Shown here one piece after another: positions 32,466 to 41,557 of a stretch of DNA of 64,000 nt. This DNA is from Chitinophagaceae bacterium. Lineage in GTDB: Bacteria > Bacteroidota > Bacteroidia > Chitinophagales > Chitinophagaceae. The stretch is from assembly GCA_004173235.1 (NCBI GenBank), contig SEAC01000016.1:1-64000 (forward strand), read 5' to 3'. Made by a program: the position numbers and the translations under genes. Under the pieces are notes generated by a model. It was not told the origin of the DNA. It did not search any database and worked only from the letters and a program-made list of their open reading frames with translations. The stretch's first letter is position 1; every line of letters begins with the position of its first letter.

Positions 32466-33589
32466 TTAGAAAAGGACTTCTTGTTTTCCCGATTTACACG
32501 GACCTGAAGCGACTGGATGCGATCGTGATCAAAAACGAAGGCATAGCAAAAGCATTTGTTCATAATGGAGTTGCAGTAGATGTACTGCGGTTTCGCACTT
32601 CGGGTATTTACTGTGGCGATACCGAGGTGTTCCGCTTTTCAGCCAACCGGTACAAGCGGGCCTGGCAGCTCTTTGCAGGCGCCTGGCCGGCTATAGCGCG
32701 CTTCGCCGTTCGCAACAACTACGACTTTGTGTGGGTGCGCCTGCTCCTGGTTAACCCGGTTGTAACCAGGTTCTTCCGTATTATCAGGAAAGACGCACCA
32801 AAGCTCAAAGTGCTTATCGAATACGGTGCTTATCCTTTCGAAGCAGAACTGGACAAGTGGCGCCGCCGGTTTTATAAGCTCAATAAAGCTTCCGAACGGA
32901 AGGTGCATAGCCTCTCCGACCTGATCGTAACCTATTCCGGCCAAACCCAGCTCGATGGCGTTCCCGTTGTTCCTATCGACAACGGCGTAGACCTTGAGGG
33001 CATTGGCCTGGTGCATCCGGCAACCGATGTGCAGCAATGCGTGCGCCTCATCAGTGTATCGAGCCTCCAGAAGTGGCACGCCGTGGAGCGGTTGCTCGAG
33101 GGCATGGCCCTTTACCAACAGAAGGCATCGGGAACTCCCGTGCTGCTCGACATTGTAGGCAGCGGGCCCTTCTACGAGGCATTACAGGAGCGCGCGCGCA
33201 CGCTCGGCCTCAGCGACGTTGTCGTGTTTCACGGGCATTGCGTGGGGCAGCGTCTCGATGAGTTGTACAACCGGAATCACATCGCTATCGGCACACTCGG
33301 CTTTCACCGCATCGGCATCACCAATTCGAGCTCACTGAAAAACCGCGATTACTTTGCACGCGGCCTTCCCGTGGTGCTGTCCACACCCGACAAGGATATG
33401 CCGGCCACGCTTCCATTCGTGCTCTATGTGCCCGAAGGGGAGGAGCCCGTTGACATGGCGCCCATCGTTGCCTTTGCGCAGCGGGCCTACAACGACCCGA
33501 ACATCAACCAGCAGGTGCGCACGTATGCCGAGGGGCGCGTGTCGTGGAACAGCAAGATCAAAACCGTACTATCCTACCTCAATAAATGA
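32462..33589 (+). CDS. GT-B family glycosyltransferase, copy 2 of a duplicated pair
   Basis: A 375-residue glycosyltransferase starting in the GNAT stop codon (ATGA). The N terminus (KGLLVFPIYTDLKRLDAIVI, NEGIAKAFVHNGV) mirrors that of the copy at 29379, as do PIDNGVDLEGI, SVSSLQKWHAVERL, GTLGFHRIGIT and VSWNSKIKTVLSYL. It differs enough to have a separate specificity. Its own stop overlaps the following methyltransferase start by ATGA, so five genes from 30523 to 34593 form one tightly coupled run. Confidence 0.85.
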   Translation: MIRKGLLVFPIYTDLKRLDAIVIKNEGIAKAFVHNGVAVDVLRFRTSGIYCGDTEVFRFSANRYKRAWQLFAGAWPAIARFAVRNNYDFVWVRLLLVNPVVTRFFRIIRKDAPKLKVLIEYGAYPFEAELDKWRRRFYKLNKASERKVHSLSDLIVTYSGQTQLDGVPVVPIDNGVDLEGIGLVHPATDVQQCVRLISVSSLQKWHAVERLLEGMALYQQKASGTPVLLDIVGSGPFYEALQERARTLGLSDVVVFHGHCVGQRLDELYNRNHIAIGTLGFHRIGITNSSSLKNRDYFARGLPVVLSTPDKDMPATLPFVLYVPEGEEPVDMAPIVAFAQRAYNDPNINQQVRTYAEGRVSWNSKIKTVLSYLNK

Positions 33590-34593
33590 ACAATCAACCA
33601 GCCACTGTTGCTGCTTCACACAACACGGGGATTCAATTCATGGATCCGGTTAGCGGCGAGCCGCTCTACGAAACTGAAAAGGGCCTCGTAAACAGTGAGG
33701 GCGGGGTGTGCTTTCCGCTTACCGGCGGCGCTGTGCGCGTTGTGGGTGGCAAAAATTATACAGAGAACTTCGGTTTCCAGTGGAACACGTTTACCACAAC
33801 GCAGATCGATGAAGTGAATGCTACGCAGCAGTCGAAAGACCGATTCCTCGCCGCCACCGGGTGGGACAAGGAAGACCTTTCGGGCCAGACCATTCTTGAA
33901 GTGGGATCCGGCGCCGGCCGCTTCAGCCGCGTAGTGCTCGACGAAACGGATGCGACGTTATTCAGCGTGGATTATTCCGACGCCGTAACAGCGAACCATC
34001 GCAATAACGGCCACTACCAGAAACGCCTGCACTTATTTCAGGCCAGTGTGTACGAGCTTCCTTTCGCACCGGCGCAGTTCGACAAAGTGTTTTGCTTCGG
34101 AGTGCTCCAACATACCCCCGACGTAAAGAAGTCGGTGGAAGCCCTTGCGGCCATGGTGCGCCCCGGAGGGGAGTTGATCGTAGACTTCTATCCACTTCAT
34201 TGGTACACGAAGCTGCACATCAAATACCTGCTCCGCCATTTTACGCGGAAGATGGAGCACAAAAAGCTGCTCGGATTGATTAAGAACAACATCGATTGGA
34301 TGATCCGTTCGTCGCGGTTCTTTAACCGCATCGGTTTGGGAAGCATCACCAACCGGATCATACCGATCGTCAATCTCGAGAATACCTATTTCAAACAACT
34401 CTCGCCCGAGTTGCTGCGCGAGGCCTGCATCCTGGATACCTTTGATGTATATTCTCCCGAGCACGACCAGCCTCAGCCGCTTCAGCGCGTGCGCCGCTGG
34501 TTTGAAGAGCTTGGCTTTGAGCAGGTCTTTGCCGGCTACCTCGAGCATGGTGGACGGTCGAACCTGCCCATCGTGAAAGGAATGAAAAAATAA
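33586..34593 (+). CDS. Class I SAM-dependent methyltransferase
   Basis: A 335-residue protein. The SAM-binding glycine-rich motif ILEVGSGAGRFSRVV lies near residue 100, followed by the acidic residue region LFSVDYSDAV. The post-motif FGVLQHTPDVKKSVEALAAM and VRPGGELIVDFYP are of the Methyltransf_11 type. The N terminus (DPVSGEPLYETEKGLVNSEG) resembles Trm112-like preludes but without cysteines. Such enzymes in polysaccharide loci methylate sugars. It ends the coupled run; a short AGTCCC-GA-GGGACT hairpin sits between it and asnB. Confidence 0.85.
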   Translation: MNNQPATVAASHNTGIQFMDPVSGEPLYETEKGLVNSEGGVCFPLTGGAVRVVGGKNYTENFGFQWNTFTTTQIDEVNATQQSKDRFLAATGWDKEDLSGQTILEVGSGAGRFSRVVLDETDATLFSVDYSDAVTANHRNNGHYQKRLHLFQASVYELPFAPAQFDKVFCFGVLQHTPDVKKSVEALAAMVRPGGELIVDFYPLHWYTKLHIKYLLRHFTRKMEHKKLLGLIKNNIDWMIRSSRFFNRIGLGSITNRIIPIVNLENTYFKQLSPELLREACILDTFDVYSPEHDQPQPLQRVRRWFEELGFEQVFAGYLEHGGRSNLPIVKGMKK

Positions 34594-34629
34594 AGCAGTC
34601 CCGAGGGACTTCACTAATACAAAAAAACT

Positions 34630-36474
34630 ATGTGCGGCATCGCCGGATTTTTCACACAGGGCAGCACGCGCCCGCAGCTGCAGGAGGCCACCGACACGAT
34701 GGTGCACCGCGGCCCCGATGCGGGCGGCTATTTTTATGAAGACTGCGGCATCGGCCTTGGTCACCGCCGCCTTTCCATCATCGACCTTTCGGAAGGCGCA
34801 CACCAGCCGATGTATTCGGCGGATGAACGCTACGCGATGGTGTACAACGGCGAGGTGTACAACTTCCAGGAGCTGCGCAACAAACTGCCCGGCCACAACT
34901 GGAAGACGCACGGCGACTCGGAGGTAGTGCTCGAGCTTTTTGTGCGCTACGGTGCCGAAAGCTTTGCGTGGCTCAACGGAATGTTTGCCGTGGCCATCTT
35001 CGACAAGCATTCGCAGCTGCTTACCATCGCCCGCGACCCGGTTGGCATCAAGCCACTGTATTATTACTATGATGGAAAGTCGTTCAGCTTTTCTTCGGAG
35101 CTGAAGTCGATCAAACAACTCTATCCCAATCTTGCCATCAACCGCGAGGCGATCCCTTACTTCCTGCACCTGGCTTACATCCCGGTGCCGCTTACCATTT
35201 ACAAAGACGTTTACAAGTTCCCTTCCGGCCACTACCTCGAAGTGTCGCTGAACGATGGCGCACCGAAGCTTTCGGAAATGCGCGCCTTCTGGCAGGTGAG
35301 CCAGCATATCAAAGCCGAAACGATCTCCGACGAGGCGCAGGCGAAGAAGCAACTCAACGACATCCTGTTTGGCGCCGTGGAGCGGCAGCTTATTTCGGAT
35401 GTTCCTTCCGGAACCTTCCTCAGCGGCGGCATCGACAGCAGCGCCGTCACGGCCATTGCATCGAAGGTTTCTTCCACGAAGATCAAGACCTTCTCCATTG
35501 CAGTCGTGGATGGCAAGGTGAACGAGGCTCCCTATGCTGCGGCGATTGCGAAGTACCTCGGCACCGAGCACTACGAGCTGCCCATTCATCAGAAAGACAT
35601 TCTCGACATGGTGCCCGAACTGCTGGGCGTTTATGACGAGCCCTTTGGCGATACATCTGCCTTTCCCACGATGCTTGTGAGCAAGCTCGCGCGCGAGCAC
35701 GTGACCGTTGCCCTCAGCGGCGATGGCGGCGACGAGCAGTTTTACGGCTATGGCACCTACACCTGGGCGCAGCGCCTGCAAAACCCGATGCTGCGCGCTT
35801 TGCGCAAGCCGCTGTATGCTGCAAGCCGCATGGCTCCCGACTACTACAAGAAGGCGGGCCGCATGCTCGGTTATGAAAAAGATTCGATCCTCAAAAGCCA
35901 TATTTACGGACAGGACTACTTTCACACCAATGAGCTGAAGAGCCTGCTCACCTTCAACGGTTATTCGTTTGATGCGCTCAACCGCGATGTGGAAAGCATT
36001 CGCCCGCTGAGCGCGCGCGAGAAGCAATCGTTCTGGGACATGGTGTACTACCTGCAGGACGATCTGCTGGTGAAAGTGGACCGCGCCTCGATGAAGTACT
36101 CGCTCGAAACGCGGGTGCCCCTGCTGGACCTGGAAGTGCTGAAGTTTTCGCTCAACCTCCACGAAAGCCTTAAGGAAAAGAACGGCGAGCGGAAGTACCT
36201 GCTCAAGCAGGTGTTGTACGACCTCGTGCCGGCGCAATACTTCGATAGGCCCAAGTGGGGCTTCGGCATTGCGCTCGACAAAGCTTTGCAGAATGAGCTG
36301 CGCCCGCTGGTAGAGCAATACCTCACGAAAGCCGTGATCGAGAAGCACAACATCGTGCACGCCCGCGAAGCGCTCGCACTGAAAGACCGCTTTTACAAAG
36401 GTGAAAATTCTTCGTATTTCCGCCTGTGGCTGCTCACGGTGCTGCACTGGTGGCTCGAGGAGAACGGTAAGTAG
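34630..36474 (+). CDS. asnB: Asparagine synthase (glutamine-hydrolysing) family amidotransferase
   Basis: A 614-residue two-domain protein. The N-terminal class II glutaminase domain starts MCGIAGFF with the nucleophilic Cys2 intact, then MVHRGPDAGGYF, HRRLSIIDLS and YNGEVYNFQEL. The synthetase domain has the ATP motif FLSGGIDSSAVTAIA (about 263), YDEPFGDTSAFPTM and LSGDGGDEQFYGYG. In polysaccharide loci such proteins often amidate uronic acids rather than aspartate. The presence of uronate-derived sugars in this locus makes that attractive but unproven. It starts 36 bases after the methyltransferase. Confidence 0.9.
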   Translation: MCGIAGFFTQGSTRPQLQEATDTMVHRGPDAGGYFYEDCGIGLGHRRLSIIDLSEGAHQPMYSADERYAMVYNGEVYNFQELRNKLPGHNWKTHGDSEVVLELFVRYGAESFAWLNGMFAVAIFDKHSQLLTIARDPVGIKPLYYYYDGKSFSFSSELKSIKQLYPNLAINREAIPYFLHLAYIPVPLTIYKDVYKFPSGHYLEVSLNDGAPKLSEMRAFWQVSQHIKAETISDEAQAKKQLNDILFGAVERQLISDVPSGTFLSGGIDSSAVTAIASKVSSTKIKTFSIAVVDGKVNEAPYAAAIAKYLGTEHYELPIHQKDILDMVPELLGVYDEPFGDTSAFPTMLVSKLAREHVTVALSGDGGDEQFYGYGTYTWAQRLQNPMLRALRKPLYAASRMAPDYYKKAGRMLGYEKDSILKSHIYGQDYFHTNELKSLLTFNGYSFDALNRDVESIRPLSAREKQSFWDMVYYLQDDLLVKVDRASMKYSLETRVPLLDLEVLKFSLNLHESLKEKNGERKYLLKQVLYDLVPAQYFDRPKWGFGIALDKALQNELRPLVEQYLTKAVIEKHNIVHAREALALKDRFYKGENSSYFRLWLLTVLHWWLEENGK

Positions 36475-36520
36475 TTTACTGGTTCATTGGTAAACATATT
36501 CTTCGCAAGTAAAAAACATA

Positions 36521-36567
36521 GCGTCTTCGCGTCTTTGCGACTTCGCGTGAAAAGGCCGCCTGCGGCC
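36521..36567. repeat. TCTTCGCGTCTTTGCG word repeat plus a 14-base palindrome
   Basis: GCGTCTTCGCGTCTTTGCGA is a run of near-identical 8-base words. A perfect palindrome GGCCGC-CT-GCGGCC at 36554-36567 follows, eight bases before the next start codon. No promoter is visible in this 100-base gap. Confidence 0.65.
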
Positions 36568-36574
36568 ATCTTAT

Positions 36575-37474
36575 ATGATGAGCAACGTTGCAGTATTCGG
36601 ATGTAATGGTTACCTCGGTCAGCACATGGTGCACACGCTCCTGTTGCAGAAGGAATTGGCCGTAACGGGCTTTGACCTGCAAGAGGCCTATGCAGGTACC
36701 GATTACATTACGTACCGCAAGCTCGACATCACCGATGTAGCACAGGTCAAAACGCTCGGCGAAGACTTCGATACCATCTATTATTTCACCGGGCTTACGG
36801 GCACCGACATCTCCTTCGAGCGCTACGAGCTTTTTGTAAACGTGAACGAGATGGGGCTGCTGCACCTCCTGCAACACCTGCGTGGCTTTAGCAAGCGTCC
36901 GAAGATCGTTTTCCCCTCCACGCGCCTTGTATATAAAGGTGTGGCCGACAAGCCCCTCGCCGAAGACGATGAGAAAGAATTTAAAACGATCTACGCCTCT
37001 TCGAAATACAACGGCGAGCAGTACCTCGAAATGTACCGCAACCTTTTTGGATTTGACTACACCGTATTCCGTGTGTGCGTGCCCTACGCCAACATCGTTG
37101 CCGGCGCGCTTTCTTATGGAACGGTTGGTTTCTTCCTCGGCAAAGCCCAACAGGGCGAACCGATCTCCCTGTTCGGCGATGGCGAACTGAAGCGCACCTT
37201 CACCCACGTGATGGACATCTGCCGCCAGATCCTTCTCGTGTCGGCGATGCCCGAAAGCAATGGCCGCGTTTTCAACATCGATGGCGAAACCTACTCGCTG
37301 AAGGACGTTGCTTCGCTCATTGCAGAAAAGTACGGCGTGCCGCTGCAGTTCGTGCCCTGGCCCCCAAAGGCACTCCAGCTGGAGTCGGGCGATACCATCT
37401 TCGACGGCAGCCGCATTCGCAGCCTCTTGCCCCAAACCATAAAATATTCACTCCAAGAATGGATACACGCTTAG
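36575..37474 (+). CDS. NAD-dependent sugar reductase/epimerase (extended SDR), candidate 4-ketoreductase
   Basis: A 299-residue SDR. The Rossmann motif reads VFGCNGYLGQHMV, a variant of GxxGxxG. The catalytic pair is YASSK (about residue 141), with PSTRLVYKG upstream supplying the serine/threonine. The C-terminal half (FGDGELKRTFTHVMDICRQI, GRVFNIDGETYSLKDVA) is typical of nucleotide-sugar reductases and epimerases. The 2,3-dehydratase gene starts 16 bases inside its 3' end and a Gfo/Idh/MocA reductase follows. The simplest reading is a 4-ketoreductase finishing a dTDP-2,6-dideoxyhexose. An in-frame ATG at 36578 is an equally good start. Confidence 0.75.
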   Translation: MMSNVAVFGCNGYLGQHMVHTLLLQKELAVTGFDLQEAYAGTDYITYRKLDITDVAQVKTLGEDFDTIYYFTGLTGTDISFERYELFVNVNEMGLLHLLQHLRGFSKRPKIVFPSTRLVYKGVADKPLAEDDEKEFKTIYASSKYNGEQYLEMYRNLFGFDYTVFRVCVPYANIVAGALSYGTVGFFLGKAQQGEPISLFGDGELKRTFTHVMDICRQILLVSAMPESNGRVFNIDGETYSLKDVASLIAEKYGVPLQFVPWPPKALQLESGDTIFDGSRIRSLLPQTIKYSLQEWIHA

Positions 37475-38916
37475 GCGCTTCCCCGCAAACCGCATTCAAC
37501 CAGGACGCGCAACTGCTTTTCCTCCAGTCGGCACTCACGCTCGACAATCCATTCAATGGCACGCAAAAGGTGCTGGAGTGGGTGCAAGAGCGCAACCGGC
37601 AGGTAACGGTCAACATCGAACGCATTCCCTTTGCGCAGATGCGGAACTGGTTCATCGATGAGGCGCGCACGAAGCTGCAACACAGTTCGGGCTCTTTCTT
37701 TTCGATAGAAGGGATCAACGTGCAAACGAATGCGGGCCCCGTTGCCGAGTGGGATCAGCCCATTATCAACCAGCCGGAGATCGGTTACCTCGGCATCATC
37801 ACCAAAGAGTTCAACGGCATCCTCTATTTCCTGCTGCAGGCCAAGATCGAACCGGGGAACGTCAACAACGTGCAGTTGTCGCCCACGCTGCAGGCAACGA
37901 AGAGCAACTATACAAAAGTGCACAAGGGCAAAACGCCCAACTACCTCGAATACTTCACCGACCGCGGCCGCTGCGAGATCCTTTTGGATCAGCTGCAAAG
38001 CGAGCAGGGCGCCCGCTTTTTGAAGAAGCGCAACCGGAACATCATCATCAAAACGAGCGAAGACATTCCGGTGCTCGAAGATTACTGCTGGCTCACGCTG
38101 GGGCAGGTGAAAGAACTCATGCGGATGGACAACGTGGTGAACATGGACACACGCACGGTGATCTCCGGCATTTCTTACGGCAACCATTCCGATGAGACCG
38201 TTCGCTTTTACAATCTTGTAAACCGTACCGAAGGCTCTGCTGGGCCGCAGTTTCTTGCGTCGGAACTCAATGCCGAACGTTCGCTGCATAGCCCCGATGC
38301 CATCATCCACTGGTTTACCAACCTGAAGGCCCGCTACGACCTCAACATCAAAAGCCTGCCGCTGCACGCCGTGCGCGACTGGCATATTGAGGCCGATTCG
38401 ATCCGGCACAAGGATGACAAGTTCTTCCGGGTGATCGGCGTGCACGTGGAGATCGCCAACCGGGAGGTGACGAGCTGGGACCAGCCGCTCATTGAGCCGG
38501 TGCAGGAAGGCATCTGCGCATTCATCGTAAAAGAGATCGGTGGGATCGTTCACTTCCTCGTGCAGGCTAAAGTGGAGAGCGGCAACTTCGATATTCTCGA
38601 AATGGCGCCCACGGTGCAGTGCATCACGGGTTCGTATCGCAACGAGAACAGCCTGCAAAACCTGCCCTACCTCAGCTACGTGCTGGATGCAAAGAAGGAG
38701 CAGGTGATCTTCGATACGCTGCAGTCGGAAGAAGGCGGACGCTTTTACCGCGAGCAGAACCGCAACATGATCCTGCTTGCCGACAAGGACTTCCCCGAAG
38801 AAGTTCCGGAGAACTACACCTGGATGACGCTCAACCAGCTGAAGACATTTATCAAATTCAACAATTACCTCAACATCCAGGCGCGGAGCCTTATTGCGGC
38901 CATCGCGTTCCGGTAA
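37459..38916 (+). CDS. NDP-hexose 2,3-dehydratase
   Basis: A 485-residue protein made of two homologous halves of about 220 residues, the standard architecture of the EvaA/TylX3/DnmT family. Each half has matching landmarks: MRNWFIDEA...FFSIEGINVQTN...EWDQPIIN...YLGIITKEFNGILYFLLQAK in the first, and VRDWHIEAD...FFRVIGVHVEIA...SWDQPLIE in the second. Family members remove water across C2-C3 of dTDP-4-keto-6-deoxyglucose, the committed step to 2,6-dideoxy sugars. They are best known from antibiotic glycosides. The start at 37459 overlaps the previous gene by 16 bases and restores the normal length. Confidence 0.92.
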   Translation: MDTRLGASPQTAFNQDAQLLFLQSALTLDNPFNGTQKVLEWVQERNRQVTVNIERIPFAQMRNWFIDEARTKLQHSSGSFFSIEGINVQTNAGPVAEWDQPIINQPEIGYLGIITKEFNGILYFLLQAKIEPGNVNNVQLSPTLQATKSNYTKVHKGKTPNYLEYFTDRGRCEILLDQLQSEQGARFLKKRNRNIIIKTSEDIPVLEDYCWLTLGQVKELMRMDNVVNMDTRTVISGISYGNHSDETVRFYNLVNRTEGSAGPQFLASELNAERSLHSPDAIIHWFTNLKARYDLNIKSLPLHAVRDWHIEADSIRHKDDKFFRVIGVHVEIANREVTSWDQPLIEPVQEGICAFIVKEIGGIVHFLVQAKVESGNFDILEMAPTVQCITGSYRNENSLQNLPYLSYVLDAKKEQVIFDTLQSEEGGRFYREQNRNMILLADKDFPEEVPENYTWMTLNQLKTFIKFNNYLNIQARSLIAAIAFR

Positions 38917-39042
38917 AGAGAAAGAACGCAGATGCCGCGAGCGGCATACGCAGATCTATTAAGATTTGTTATGATTTGCTTAGGCACGCAATAGAAAATC
39001 TGCGCTAATCCTGACAATCATAAGAATCTGCGTTCTTTCTCT
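38917..39042. repeat. 17-bp perfect inverted repeat of AAGAACGCAGAT words
   Basis: The arm at 38917-38933 (AGAGAAAGAACGCAGAT) is exactly complementary to 39026-39042. Between the arms are related words (CGCAGATC, AAATCTGCG, GAATCTGCG). It occupies the gap between two same-strand genes. The following stretch to 39077 repeats ACATC-type words (CATCTCACATCACACATC) that recur, complemented, near 61126-61180. Confidence 0.8.
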
Positions 39043-39077
39043 CTATATCCAACATCTCACATCACACATCTTACATC

Positions 39078-40046
39078 ATGAAATGGGGAGTACTCGGAGC
39101 CGCCAACATCGCGCTACGTTCGGTAATGCCGGCCATCCAGGCCATAAAGGAAAATGAGCTTGTGGCTGTTGCAAGCCGCAGCCAGGCGAGCGCCGATGCG
39201 GCCGCAGCACCCTTCGGCATTGCAGCCGTCGGCAGCTACGAGGCCTTGCTCGATCGCAACGACATCGACGCGGTATATGTGCCGCTGCCTAATAGCCTCC
39301 ACTACGAGTGGGTGACGAAGGCACTGGAAGCGGGTAAGCATGTATTGGTAGAAAAATCGGCATTCGTGTCGCTCGAAGAAGCCGAGAAGGCCGTGGCACT
39401 TGCACAGAGCAAAGGACTTGCCATCGTAGAGAACTTCCAGTTTCAGCACCACAGCCAGCACCGGGCCGTCAAGCAATTGCTCGACGAAGGCGCCATCGGT
39501 GCCGTGCGCTCTATCCGTGCTTCGTTTGGCTTCCCGCCCTTTGGTGGCGATGCCAACATCCGCTATAAAAAAGACCTGGGCGGCGGTGCGCTGCTCGACT
39601 CAGGCGCGTACACGCTGAAGGCAACATCTTTTCTCTTCGGAAACCACTTCGAAGTAAAGGCCGCGCATCTGTCGTACAACGAGCAGTATGACGTGGACTG
39701 GTTCGGTGGCGCCTTCCTGGTGGACGAACAACAGGGTTTGTTTTCCGAGGTGGCCTGGGGTTTCGAAAACTTCTACCAGTGCAACTACGAGATATGGGGC
39801 AGCACGGGCAAGATCACTGCCACGCGTGCCTATACGGCCAAGGCCGACTTCCAGCCTTCCGTGCTGCTTGAGCAGAATGGCGGTGCACAGGAGTTGAAGA
39901 TGGAGGCCGACGACCACTTCACTAATATGCTGCTGCACTTCAACCGTATTTGTACGGATGGCCGCGCCGGCGAGGAACTGGAGAAGATACTGGTGCAGGC
40001 GCGCCTGATTGACGGCGTTCAGCAGCTGGGAGGCTGGCGTTCGTAA
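39078..40046 (+). CDS. Gfo/Idh/MocA oxidoreductase, candidate dTDP-dideoxyhexose 3-ketoreductase
   Basis: A 322-residue oxidoreductase. The Rossmann motif WGVLGAANIALRSV is at the N terminus, with the EKSAF motif (normally EKP) near 93 and ENFQFQHHSQHRAVKQLL (about 118). DLGGGALLDSGAYTLKATSFLF is the signature of the 3-ketoreductase subgroup that includes TylC1/SpnN-like enzymes. Lying next to the 2,3-dehydratase and an SDR reductase, it most likely reduces the 3-keto group formed after dehydration. It is unlike the WbpB-type paralogue at 23385. The proposed reaction is inferred from this context. Confidence 0.82.
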   Translation: MKWGVLGAANIALRSVMPAIQAIKENELVAVASRSQASADAAAAPFGIAAVGSYEALLDRNDIDAVYVPLPNSLHYEWVTKALEAGKHVLVEKSAFVSLEEAEKAVALAQSKGLAIVENFQFQHHSQHRAVKQLLDEGAIGAVRSIRASFGFPPFGGDANIRYKKDLGGGALLDSGAYTLKATSFLFGNHFEVKAAHLSYNEQYDVDWFGGAFLVDEQQGLFSEVAWGFENFYQCNYEIWGSTGKITATRAYTAKADFQPSVLLEQNGGAQELKMEADDHFTNMLLHFNRICTDGRAGEELEKILVQARLIDGVQQLGGWRS

Positions 40047-40059
40047 TGCTCACTCAGGT

Positions 40060-40187
40060 CGTCATTGCGAGAAGGCGACCGGAGGGAGACGACGAAGCAA
40101 TCTCATGAATCTAAAGATCGGCCAGCATTACCGCATACTTTGAGCAGATTGCTTCGGGCTCCGCTTCGCTACACCCTCGCAATGACG
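40060..40187. repeat. Inverted pair of CGTCATTGCGAG...CGAAGCAATCT elements
   Basis: The left element runs 40060-40103 and the right element, inverted, 40146-40187. Outer 12-bp arms (CGTCATTGCGAG) and inner 11-bp arms (CGAAGCAATCT) both pair perfectly. I recognise this sequence type as a dispersed repeat seen in many unrelated bacterial genomes. It fills the gap between two same-strand genes. Confidence 0.85.
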
Positions 40188-40200
40188 CATTAACAACAAG

Positions 40201-41418
40201 ATGAACATACTCGTACTTGTACAGGAATTTGGCCAGGGCGGTGCCGAAAAGGTGGCCGCCATGGTGGCGCAGTTGCTGCAGGAGCGGGGCGAAGGCCGCG
40301 TGTTCTTCTATGCACTGAATCGCGAAGGGAAGATTCCCGTACTCGACGGCGTGGAGTGCGGCTCGCTCGATATCGTTCCGCAGGGCGGCATCAAGGGAAA
40401 GATCGCAACCTACCGCGCGCGCTTTTCGCGCCTTGCACGACTGAAGAAGGAAAAACGCATCGATCTGACCATCTCGCAACTGTGGCCGGTGGATTGGATC
40501 TCCGCACTTACCGGCAACGAACGCAAGGTGGCAGTGATGCAGATCAATATTCTCAACAACGAGCAGAACAAAGCGATGGTGAAGATGCGTCCGCTCGTTA
40601 CGTATATCTACAAGAAGTTCGAACGCATCGTGCTGGGTTCTTCTAACCTCGTGCCCGAGCTCGAAGGCTTCTTCCGCATACCGAAGAAGAAGCTGCAGGT
40701 GATCTACAACCCGATCGATACCGTGCTCATCGACCGCAATAGAACGCAGCCGCTGCCTTATCGTCTTGAACAGATCTTCTCAAACCACCGCATGCTGGTA
40801 GCTGCCCATCGCCTTGCACCCATCAAGAATACCGAGGCACTCTTCCCGATCCTGAAAGGCCTGCCCGCAGAGGCCAACCTCAAGCTGTTGCTCATCGGGG
40901 AAGGTGAGGAGAAAGAAGGCCTCTTGCGTGATGCCGCAGCCGCAGGCTTGAAGACCACTCAGTGCGAAAGCGCCGACTTCAACCCGCAGGCGGATGTGTT
41001 CTTCCTGAACTTTCAAAAGAACATTCATAACCTGATCGGCCGCGCCGCCGCGTTCGTTTTTCCCACGAAAGGCGAGGGACTTCCGCTCGGCTTGCTGGAG
41101 GCTTTGTATAGCGGCACGAGCGCCATTGTAAGCGACTGTTCCAATGGCGGTGTGTTTGAAGTGCTGCAGGGCAAGGGCACCTGGCAGCCGGGCCGCCGCC
41201 AGCCCGAAGAAGCAAGCGGCTCCTTCCTAATGCCCGTGCCATCCGCACAGGACGGCGAAAGCATCGCCACATGGCAACGCATCATTCTCGATGTGGCCAA
41301 TGCCGATGACGCATTGCGCGCCACCCGCAGCGAAAGCGCCCGCACCCGCGCACGCGCCTTCGACAAGGAAAGCATCCGGAAGGATTGGTATGCGGTGGTT
41401 GATGGGGTAATGGGGTAA
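40201..41418 (+). CDS. GT4-family glycosyltransferase
   Basis: A 405-residue GT-B glycosyltransferase. The N-terminal domain opens NILVLVQEFGQGGAEKVAAM, with the GGAE acceptor-side motif of GT4 enzymes. The linker is VIYNPID, and the donor domain has AAHRLAPIKNTEALFPIL and the E-x7-E-type stretch PTKGEGLPLGLLEALYSGTSAIVSD. The last codons (VDGVMG-stop) are part of the GGGGTAATG repeat that continues beyond the gene, so the natural C terminus has probably been altered by repeat insertion. Donor and acceptor are unknown. Confidence 0.87.
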   Translation: MNILVLVQEFGQGGAEKVAAMVAQLLQERGEGRVFFYALNREGKIPVLDGVECGSLDIVPQGGIKGKIATYRARFSRLARLKKEKRIDLTISQLWPVDWISALTGNERKVAVMQINILNNEQNKAMVKMRPLVTYIYKKFERIVLGSSNLVPELEGFFRIPKKKLQVIYNPIDTVLIDRNRTQPLPYRLEQIFSNHRMLVAAHRLAPIKNTEALFPILKGLPAEANLKLLLIGEGEEKEGLLRDAAAAGLKTTQCESADFNPQADVFFLNFQKNIHNLIGRAAAFVFPTKGEGLPLGLLEALYSGTSAIVSDCSNGGVFEVLQGKGTWQPGRRQPEEASGSFLMPVPSAQDGESIATWQRIILDVANADDALRATRSESARTRARAFDKESIRKDWYAVVDGVMG

Positions 41419-41550
41419 TGGGATAATGGGGTAATAGGGTGATAGGGTGATGGGGTGATAGGGTGATGTGTGGCGAACAAGGATGGTAGCGCGAAAATTT
41501 GGTAGCGCATGAGTTACCAATAAACCAATAGACCAATAAACCAATAAACG
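41402..41550. repeat. GGGGTAATG and ACCAATAA tandem word arrays
   Basis: About eight units of GGGGTAATG/AGGGTGATG run from the end of the previous gene to about 41468. After roughly 45 bases there are four copies of a 9-base ACCAATAAA/ACCAATAGA unit (41514-41550). The first word family is shared with 11873-11922. No gene lies in the gap. Confidence 0.8.
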
Positions 41551-41557
41551 TTTCCTC

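Noticed and set aside
34033-36447. An 804-codon open frame on the minus strand opposite asnB
   Set aside because: It is antisense to a strongly conserved amidotransferase and has a low-complexity composition typical of GC-rich shadow frames.
37075-38916. A longer 2,3-dehydratase with 128 extra N-terminal residues
   Set aside because: The extra part is an alternate frame of the SDR gene; the start at 37459 restores family length.
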